Shown here one piece after another: positions 56,683 through 64,000 of a stretch of 64,000 nt of DNA. Origin of the DNA: Lunularia cruciata (lineage: Eukaryota > Streptophyta > Marchantiopsida > Lunulariales > Lunulariaceae); NCBI GenBank assembly GCA_948567375.1, contig OX419758.1, positions 3,353,001-3,417,000 of the forward strand, written 5' to 3'. The stretch's first letter is position 1; each line of letters starts with the position of its first letter. The translations under genes and the position numbers were made by a program. The notes under the pieces were generated by a model. The model was not told the origin of the DNA. It saw only the letters and a program-made list of their open reading frames with translations, and did not search any database.

Positions 56683-59380
56683 TTATCTCGATCCGATGTC
56701 TACCTCATCATCGGCTTCCACACCTGATGATCTTCTTACTATTTCTCCTTCTTCGGGTATATCTACATCTACCAAATCCTTCATTGTTTCTGCTACTTCT
56801 TTACTAGAAACTACAATTGCACTAAGGAATGACTTATCTAACTCATTATCTCTTGACCCACTCTTCTCTAATGTGTCAATCATCAAGTCAGATGACACTT
56901 GTACTCCTACTTCTGCAACATCAGGTCTCTTCTCCACTATCACACTATTCCAAATCTTCTCTAATTCCAAATTGACTAAATCCAGTCTAAGACTAACATT
57001 GTTCTCTACATCTAACATTTTCCTATCTACACACTCTCTCAATTGAATCAGCAACGTGTTCATATCCACATCTTTGGCTTTTCTCTTCCGAGTTTCCTGC
57101 ACAAGTAACTTCAACTCATGTAGGCGGGCTTCTTCCAATCTCCCTTCAGCCTCTGTGCTTAAGATTGCTCTCAACTTCCCCGCAACTTCTCTTACTGATT
57201 CCGACTCATATCCTTGAGAGCGCTCTACCTTCAGTTCTTCACGATACATCTTTAGCTTGTCTTCGTACTCTACAGCAAGCATCTTCTTCTCCTCTGCATA
57301 TTGTGTACTCTGTAACTCAGCACTTCTGACTAGCTCTCGTAATTTTTCTTCTTCTTCTTGCCTGGCTGCTAACTCCCTCTGCCATGATTGATCCTTCCCC
57401 ACTGCACTCTTCTTCAAGCTGTCCAATTCCTACTCCATTACGATGTTCATCGTCTTCAAATGAACATTCTTGACGCGCACATCACTCACTTCTTCCTTCA
57501 TCTTATTGAGCCACATCGTTTGTTCCTTGAATTCTCCGGCTTGCCTTTGCAATTCCTTTTCCTTTTCTGCGCAACTCTCTTGTAGCATGGTCAGCATTTT
57601 CTTCATCAAGCTTTCCTCCTTCCAAAGTTCTTCCACTTCCTTGCTTCTTCGGACTTGTTGCTCCTGCAGCTCTTCACTTCACTTACTAGATACTTCACCA
57701 TCTGCAATTTGTTCATCCCCTTCCTACAATCTTGGGGAATTACTCTTTGATGCTCCTTCAACAGTTCCAGCAATGGTGTTACCACCTTTGTCAAATAGGA
57801 TATCCCGCTGAAGTGCTCTTCCTTGTCATCACCATCTTTGTCTGGAGTCTTCTTTTTTGTCATTGGCTCCTTCATCCAAAGTCGTGATCTGTGTATCTTC
57901 ATCGTGTCAGCACTTTCTTCATCTTGGCCTCTTGAACTTGGCCCCGCGGGATTCTCTACTTCCTCTTCTGCTCTTGATGTGTTTACTACCATCGTCTGGC
58001 AAGCCTCACTTACTGCTACCAATTGCTGGACCTCTGGCTCCCCATTGCTATCACTCCCAGACTCCTCACTTTTCAAGGTGAGCTCCCCTTCTTCCGATTC
58101 CTCTTCTTGCGACTCAATCTCTTCCCCAGACTCTGATCTTGATGATGCCTCTTTTATGATCTTTGCCATCTTCAACCTCAGCCGCCAAGTCTTCCTTTGC
58201 ATGGGAGGCAACCTTGCTTCTTTGGGTTTGCAGCGTTTCTTTGCCTTTGGACTGGTAATTTCTTTGACTTTCCACTGTCCCGTCCTCGCAAAGTATTTGT
58301 CATTTGCTCAAAGATGCAGCATATACTGGCGCTCTTCCTCGTCTGCTTCTCGTCGCAAATCGGGATGCATGTGAGACACCATACAATGATGCTCTTCTTT
58401 GGATAGTAATTTCAGCCCAAAGTAGAAGTGGGCTGCAAACGGTGCAAAATAATGTGGTGCCGAGCCCGTTTGCCAATTCACCACCATCTGCCTTGTTTGG
58501 TGGTAGAAACACTTTGCCCAATTCACTGGAGCTCCTGCAAACATCTGATGGAAGAAAACCGCCTACTGCATGTTCATGTAGGTGGTTCATTCTGGCTTGA
58601 ACATGGCCATCATTGCTCCCACAATACTTCTTTGGATCGGATCCCGATAGGACTCTACCTTGTAGCCATTCGTGGTTCTTGGAGCAAAGAACAAATTGCG
58701 GATTTCCGTTGTCTCCTCTGCAACATCACACTTCCGATAGAAGGTGATCCTTGTTGGTTCTCTTGCTTCTCTTCCCAATACCAACTTCCAATCCAACTCA
58801 ATCCATCAAGCCGGATTGCCTCTCTTCCCTTCCACCTTTGGACCCTCCTCACAATTACTGGCAGCGATCTTTGCCATCACTCTCAAGAAACTGAAATTCC
58901 AGTTCCATGCTAAAAAGGTAATACAAAGTCTAATCAAGACTTCAATTCTTGCCACTACATCTACCCTTGGGTTTCGGAAAATCTCTCTCTCGATGGGCTT
59001 TCGGACACGCGTTACTGCAGGACAACTACTCAAAGGAATTGGAAATTTACTCAAAGTATTCAACTTTCCCTTGCTTAGTCGCAATTTTATATTGCCCCGA
59101 ATTGTAGTCATTCTTTAGTCTATTTCATCTGTGAATTTCTCTCTTCTGCATGCACTCCTGGTTATTGTCAAGACATGCTTCTTTTGCCCCCGCCATTTCT
59201 TGAAATGTACTTTCTTGCCACGTACAGAGGTTGTTAAACGGTCTTCGTCTTTCCTGCGTCTTACAACCCAAAGACGGTGATCTTTGGACTTTTTCCGACG
59301 TACTCCTCTTCCAAGTACCTCCATCATTGGATCTAATATCATCTTCTTTGGATTTCCTCCAAAGTTACTTCCGTCTATTC
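56683..59380 (-). pseudogene. Large U3-encoded ORF in LTR B4 (acidic, coiled-coil, unknown)
   Basis: One frame covers 59342 to about 57640 with stops at 59112, 58803 and near the FKPE and MLHL ends. A frameshift near 57640 then leads into a 247-codon frame (57426-56683). Segments in order: basic N end; VVARIEVLIRLCITFLAWNW; FYRKCDVAEE; FFAPRTTNGYKVES; MVSHMHPDLRREADEEE; a Ser/Glu-rich acidic part; a long heptad coiled coil; and the end EADDEVDIGS. It matches the B3 ORF residue for residue over most of its length. No known domain is recognised. A sense ORF of 183 codons on the other strand (57823-58374) is a shadow. Confidence 0.74.
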
Positions 59381-59474
59381 TTTGTCCGCAATTTGACTTT
59401 GAGTGCTTACTTCATCTCTTAAACACTACTAACCATAGAAAAACAAAAAAATGTGGGTACCACATACCCCTCCC

Positions 59475-61286
59475 TCAAATGTGAGCATCCTTATGAACAC
59501 CAACAACTAGGTTTTTATACAAAGTCGGGTTTGGGGTCCAATATTTTCTAACCCTCCAACCATTGACACGAGTTGCAAAAGGATTGCCATCTAGGTCTGT
59601 GAGTTGAATAGAACCATTATCATAGATGTGCATCCCCCGATACTGTCCCATCCACCTCAGATGTAATTTTCCTAGAAAAAATAGGTGGCAATTATCATAT
59701 AATAATACCAAGTCTCCTTCCTGAACAGTCACAGGTTTATTTCTTTTATTGTGCCAAACCTTCCATTGCTCTTGAATTTCCTTTGTAGTTTGCATTGCTT
59801 CGTCCCTTTTCTCTTCCAACCACATCAGTTGATGAATCCGAAGATCTTGACTTGCTTCCTCCGACAAATATATTTCACAAAGTATTCTATAGGTCGGTAC
59901 TTCAAACTCAACTGGTAATATGGGATGCAATCCGTATGTCAGGAAATAAGGAGTTTGCTTGGTAGTAATCTTTTCAGTTGTTTGATATGCCCACAACACT
60001 GCAGGTAACTTTGCATCCCACTCATAGGCATAATTGACTGTTACCTTATTCAAAATTTTACACAGCAATCCATTGGCTTTCTCCATGAGTCCATTCGCTT
60101 TTGGGTTGTAAGGCGTGGTCTTCCAATGCTTAATTTGGAAGTATTTGGTTAACACCTCAACCATCAAGTTCAAAAAATGAGTTCCCCGATCACCGACCAA
60201 TTCCAGTGGACACCCATAAGAGGAAATGATGTTTGGAAAGAAAAATTCTGCCACTATCTCTACATCATCTCTTTGTGTTGCCTCTGCTTCCACCATCTTG
60301 GTGGCATAATTGGTACATACTAAGATGTACCTCTTCCTTGTGACACGGGTTATTGGTTGAATGGGTCCCACAAAATCAATACCCCATTTCTCAAATGGGG
60401 CCAGAGGCAAAATTAGTTTCAAAGGCCATTGGGAAGTCACCGTCAGTTTCCTTATTCTTTGACAGGCATCACAACTCCGGATATGGGCATGAGTATCTTT
60501 ATACATCGTAGGCCACCAATACACTACCGAAAGAATTTTCTTCACCGTATTTTTCAGGGCATAATGTCCCCCCAATGCTTCCGAGTGCAAGGATTTGATG
60601 ACTCTTCCTACTTTGTATGCTTCCAGGCATCTCCGAAGTACTTCATCTTTACCCATTTTAAACAAAATGTTGTGTTTCAATTGGTATTGTCCTATTTTGC
60701 AAAGAAAGACTGCTCTTTGTTCCGGGTCCAGCCCCTCAAGACAATGGCACATATGCAAATAATGATATTCTACCGCATACCACGTACTTTGAACAACCAT
60801 TAAATGATATAGCTCTTCATCAGGAAACCAATCATCAATTTCCAAATCTTGGTCTTGAGTTTCTAACCTGGATAAGAAGTCCGCATTTGAATGCAAAGCT
60901 CCCTTCCTTACTTGTACAGTGTATGTGAATTCTTGTAACAACAAGATCCATTGTGCAATTTGCCCGGAAAAATCTGCGTTCTTGACCAAGTGTTGCAGTG
61001 CATAATGGTCCACATAGAAGATGAATTTGTATCCTAACAGGTAGAGGCGAAATTTCTTGCAGGCATACACCATTCCGAGTGCTTTTCTTTCTGTCGTTGA
61101 ATAGTTCTTTTTAGAAACTGAAAGTTGTCGGCTGGCATAATACACCGGGTAGTCCTTTTTCTTCTTGTCTTTCTGACTTAAGACAACTCTGATGGCCATG
61201 GACAAAGTATCCACATATACATGAAAAGGGACGTCCCAATTTGGGGCCCTCATGACTGGTGCTTCAACCCGTTTCTTCTTCAACAC
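59475..61286 (-). CDS. pol: pol C-terminal ORF of D (RNase H + integrase)
   Basis: A 603-codon uninterrupted frame. RNase H: YVDTLSMAIRVVLSQ, TTERKALGMVYA, FYVDHYALQHL, NADFLSRL. Integrase zinc finger complete: HSEALGGHYALKN...SCDACQ. Core D-D-E: GIDFVGP, GDRGTHF, NGLMEKANG. A C-terminal domain with VQEGDLVLLYDNCHLFF follows. There is no chromodomain. The frame closes a few bases before the purine tract. Catalytic residues look intact, so this segment could still be translated as part of a polyprotein. Confidence 0.9.
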   Translation of the reverse strand: MLKKKRVEAPVMRAPNWDVPFHVYVDTLSMAIRVVLSQKDKKKKDYPVYYASRQLSVSKKNYSTTERKALGMVYACKKFRLYLLGYKFIFYVDHYALQHLVKNADFSGQIAQWILLLQEFTYTVQVRKGALHSNADFLSRLETQDQDLEIDDWFPDEELYHLMVVQSTWYAVEYHYLHMCHCLEGLDPEQRAVFLCKIGQYQLKHNILFKMGKDEVLRRCLEAYKVGRVIKSLHSEALGGHYALKNTVKKILSVVYWWPTMYKDTHAHIRSCDACQRIRKLTVTSQWPLKLILPLAPFEKWGIDFVGPIQPITRVTRKRYILVCTNYATKMVEAEATQRDDVEIVAEFFFPNIISSYGCPLELVGDRGTHFLNLMVEVLTKYFQIKHWKTTPYNPKANGLMEKANGLLCKILNKVTVNYAYEWDAKLPAVLWAYQTTEKITTKQTPYFLTYGLHPILPVEFEVPTYRILCEIYLSEEASQDLRIHQLMWLEEKRDEAMQTTKEIQEQWKVWHNKRNKPVTVQEGDLVLLYDNCHLFFLGKLHLRWMGQYRGMHIYDNGSIQLTDLDGNPFATRVNGWRVRKYWTPNPTLYKNLVVGVHKDAHI

Positions 61287-62387
61287 CTGGAAAGTTTCTT
61301 CTTGAATTTGCCTCCCACAGATAATCTTTGGATTTCTTTAGAAGCTTGGTAAGGGGTGCAGCAAGCACCGCATAATTTGACACAAAGCGTCTGTAGTATC
61401 CAACATGTCCTAAGAAGGCTCTCAGCTCCTGGAGGTTCTTCAGGGATTCCAAAGCTGCAATTACTTTAACCTTCTTGACATCCACTTCAATACCTTGGCT
61501 TGACACTCGATGCCCTAGAAGAATTCCCTCCTTCATTGCGAAGAAGTATTTCTCCGGGTGTAGGACAAGCCGGCAAAACGACACCTTTCAAAAGTTTGGT
61601 GAAGGTAATCTAAATGTACATCTCTTCGCCCAAACACACAAAAATCATCAATGAAGACCTCCACAAATTTACGTAGAAAATCTTTGAATATTGAATTCAT
61701 CATCCGTTGGAAAGTAGCAGGAGCATTACACAACCCAAAGGGCATTTGATTGTAAGCAAAAGTGCCCCAATCAATCATGAATGTGGTTTTGTCCTTGTCT
61801 TCTTCTTGAATGGATACTTGATTGTACCATGAAAATTCATCAAGAAAACTATAGCATGGATGACCAGCTACTTGGTCCAAAATTGTATCTGTAAATGGGA
61901 AAGGATGATGGTCCTTTCAGGTGACTGCATTCAATTTGCACAAATCTTGGCACACTCAAATTTTCCCTGTCTTCTTCTTTGGAATGATGACAATGTGAGA
62001 AACACACTCATTGCTTAGAATAGGGAAAATTATTCCGGCCCCTAAGTACTTATCAATTTTGTCTTTTACCAAGAGGGAGTACTTTGGGTTCAGGTGGTAT
62101 TGTCTTTGCCAATCCGGAATTGCACCTTTGACCAGATCAATCCGGTGCTCGCCAAATTCTTGTGGAATTCCCGGCATTTGGTCAATATACCAGGCGAATA
62201 CATCCCGGAACTCTATAAATAGGGCAGTGTATCCTGCCAACTCCTCGGTGGTGACTGTCTTTGAAATTTTCAAAATCTTTTCTTCAGTCAAGACCACATG
62301 TTGACAGTCATCGGGGTTAATGACACCTTCTACGTGACTTACTCGGCTCAATCCAAGACGTACTGCCGTCAAACCCCCTTCTTCCAA
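61264..62387 (-). pseudogene. pol: Reverse transcriptase of D
   Basis: From FRDVFAWYIDQMPGIP and RQYHLNPKYS through CVSHIVIIPKKK and MPFGLCNAPATFQR to the active site FIDDFCVFG (about 61647-61621). HPEKYFFAMKEGILLGHRVSSQ and FLGHVGYYRRF follow. Breaks: a stop at about 61953-61955 after KKTGKI, a further one near 61920, and a shift to another frame at about 61540-61584 that returns before 61286. Confidence 0.88.
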
Positions 62388-62411
62388 GTCTTGTTCACCC
62401 GAAGCAATGTC

Positions 62412-62954
62412 CTATGGGTCTTCATCGTTGACCTCTACCTCGTAGCATTCTAAATAATTTACTTGGACATCGGCTTTGGAGTCCTCGGAAGACAAAGACA
62501 ATGTATCTTTGGATTCATCCTTGTCTTCTGACGAAGAAGTTTCCCCAAGATGAGGAACCTTTGTCCAACTTACCGTCACCAGCTTTTGTTCTTTAGACAA
62601 AATGTCTTTAAATCATATTTTTTGCTGGTGCCAATCCACCATAACCTGTGCACTATACAACCAAGGTCTCCCAATCAAGAGAGGGTAGCCAGTTTTGGTT
62701 ATTGGTCATAACATAATGAAGTTTAATTTGAAGGGCACCCCTCCTATAATCGTGGTGATATTCGACAGCATGCCCAAGGGCCATCTCCTGATTTGATTTG
62801 CAAACTTAAGTATTCGGGGTGTTGGTTCAAATGTTGTGTACCCCAGTCGATGTGCAGTGTCTTCTATCATGACATTTACACCCGACCCCAAATCAATGGG
62901 TATGGATGTAATCATACAGCCTACTATCTCTGCATCCACCTCGGGAGATCCCAA
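62412..62954 (-). pseudogene. Protease and linker of D
   Basis: 62954-62706 carries the retropepsin motif IDLGSGVNVM (D-L-G-S in place of D-[ST]-G-A, as in several Tat/Athila-like elements). An I-I-G-G turn follows. 62600-62412 is an acidic, Ser/Asp-rich linker in the same frame. A stop separates the two near 62700. Confidence 0.75.
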
Positions 62955-63167
62955 ATCTTCCTATTCAATACAATAAATTGCGGGCAAGTCTTTCTTGGTC
63001 ATCGCCCTTACTTTCTTAAGAGTTGAACTTAGCTACTTTTTATAAAGCTTATTGTCCTCCCATAACTGTTTAAATGTGACATTTGTGCTTGTAGATGCCA
63101 TATCTGCCACAATATTGTACTGTGGAACTCCTCCCAATTTCACCTACTTCGTCTTTGGCTTTGGTTC

Positions 63168-63919
63168 TTAATTGTTTGCATGTTCAAAGCGAACTTTGGG
63201 ATGCTTGAGGATAGTAACCGGAGTGCATAGGTGCTTGACCCGATGATCATCAGGTTGACCAACTTCGGCGTGGATCAGGTCTTTTACTTCAGACCTGATA
63301 TCCACCGAAAAGACGGGAGGTTGTGTCTCCGTATTTGTCTCCACACTCATCTCCCGCATGCGTAGTATTGCTTCCTTAATTTCTTTCTGCATGGCTTTTG
63401 CTTTGGCTTTTGCTAGGACCTTTTCCTCCTTCGCAGAAAGGATAGCTTTTGGTCGTAGTCTCTTCATTTTCCGTGAGGAAGAAGACGCCATACTTGCTTC
63501 TTCGGAAGCTCAATTCTTCCTCTCCGTGTGAGTTTCTACCTTCAAAATTTTGAGGTCCGGCCAATCTCCTTCTGAAGCTAGACTCCCTTCTCGAGGCCTC
63601 TCTTCCTCGGGTGTAATACAATTGACATTAGTGTCCCACTTTGCTTGGAGCGCAGCATGCTCAGCGGGAGTTAGAACATACTTTACAAGGGGCTTTGGAT
63701 TGGGTGGTTGTGGGCACTGGTTTCTTGTGTGCCCCAATCCTTTACAATTCCCACAAAGGAGTATGTACCCAATTTGTCATCTTGGCTCCGGACAATTTGG
63801 AGACCAATGTCCCATGGAGCCACAATTGTAACAAGCACCCGATGCAACTTTTTGAGGTCTATTTTGAGCACCCATTGGGGGTCTTTGTGGAGGAGCAGTA
63901 GGATTGTACTCCCGTGGTC
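63168..63919 (-). pseudogene. gag: gag C-terminal part of D with two zinc knuckles
   Basis: CYNCGSMGHWSPNC and CGNCKGLGHTRNQC, both C-x2-C-x4-H-x4-C, lie at about 63835-63715. A Pro-rich linker and a basic helical run with KVLAKAKAKAMQKEIKEA follow. Stops near 63790 and 63525. The N-terminal gag domain is displaced beyond the inserted LTR at 63920. Confidence 0.82.
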
Positions 63920-64000
63920 TATGGTGCCCACATTTTTTGTTTTTTTTCAAATTAGAGAAGAAGAAGTGTATAGAGAAGTCGGATTGTGCCTGTATGGCCG
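63920..64000 (+). repeat. Start of a sense B-family LTR (B5)
   Basis: TATGGTGCCCACATTTTTTG matches the first 20 bases of B3 (TG decayed to TA). The left flank is TGGTC (63915-63919). It continues beyond the window, so solo or full element cannot be decided. After about 30 bases it differs from both B3 and B1. Confidence 0.8.

Larger units (their letters stand above)
55885..59464 (-). repeat. 3' LTR of element D (B4, long form with U3 ORF)
   Basis: The antisense reading begins TGTGGTACCC right after the purine tract GAGGGAGGGGTA (59476-59465) and ends TTGTCACA at 55885. It is collinear with solo LTR B3. It carries the same U3 reading frame and TATA-like box. Its position after the pol purine tract proves it is an LTR and not an internal gene region. 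Confidence 0.94.
55885..63919 (-). mobile_element. Gypsy element D with 3.6 kb LTR (antisense)
   Basis: Antisense: gag knuckles, protease, RT, RNase H, integrase, purine tract, then the long 3' LTR B4. Its 5' LTR is outside the window. One reading frame serves nearly all of gag-pol with few breaks. It inserted into the F leader (3' flank TGTAC in antisense reading). A sense B-family LTR starts inside its gag at 63920. It is a non-chromovirus, Tat/Athila-like (inference from FIDD RT, long LTR and no chromodomain). Confidence 0.92.

Noticed and set aside
57823-58374. Sense 183-codon ORF opposite the U3 ORF of B4
   Set aside because: It is the complement of the Ser/Glu-rich acidic part, which yields a Ser/Leu-rich shadow frame; B3 conservation supports the other strand.

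Overview
The window looks like intergenic DNA from a large, repeat-rich land-plant nuclear genome. Four things point to this. Almost every recognisable stretch is a nested Ty3/gypsy LTR retrotransposon. Several carry primer-binding sites for initiator tRNA-Met. There are PIF/Harbinger transposase relics and a piece of plastid 23S rRNA gene. C-to-T and G-to-A decay at CpG sites is heavy, as expected of methylated heterochromatin. A gymnosperm or another giant plant genome is my inference; the sequence does not prove it. I see no intact host gene.

Layout, left to right. Positions 1-3523 hold the 3' part of a sense non-chromoviral gypsy element (family A) with a long open pol frame and its 3' LTR. 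Positions 3524-7480 hold a decayed antisense gag (family G), split by a 1.8 kb solo LTR of family B (B1). Positions 8787-23605 are a deep nest. The base is an antisense chromovirus (F2). A solo B LTR (B2) inserted into it, and a complete chromovirus (C, 11257-16371, both LTRs and 5-bp target duplication) then inserted into B2. Separately, an A-family solo LTR inserted into F2 and later received about 1.4 kb of plastid 23S rDNA. Positions 23606-28256 are the end of another C-family element whose LTR is split by a 3.7 kb solo B LTR (B3). Next come a non-LTR retrotransposon relic (about 30.3-31.9 kb), a tRNA-Arg-like sequence (32.5 kb), poorly assignable DNA with a solo F LTR (37.6-38.4 kb), two PIF/Harbinger relics (41.7-42.2 and 44.5-45.8 kb) and an unrecognised intron-containing pseudogene with an acidic tail (46.7-48.3 kb). 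The right end is a second nest, all antisense except the last layer. A C-family copy (48.6-50.5 kb) is interrupted by chromovirus F (50.5-55.9 kb). F is interrupted by element D, a gypsy element with a 3.6 kb LTR and a nearly continuous gag-pol frame. D in turn is cut by a sense B-family LTR at 63920.

Two points stand out. (1) The long LTRs of the B/D family (B3 and B4) carry a conserved reading frame of roughly 900 codons inside U3, upstream of a conserved TATA-like box. It encodes an acidic, coiled-coil-rich protein that I cannot assign. A short LTR subfamily (B1, B2) keeps the termini, the promoter and the ORF tail but has a different 5' half. (2) The LTRs of element C carry uninterrupted arrays of GAAnnTTC pentamers, the heat-shock-element pattern, just upstream of a TATA box. 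This suggests a heat-responsive chromovirus promoter.
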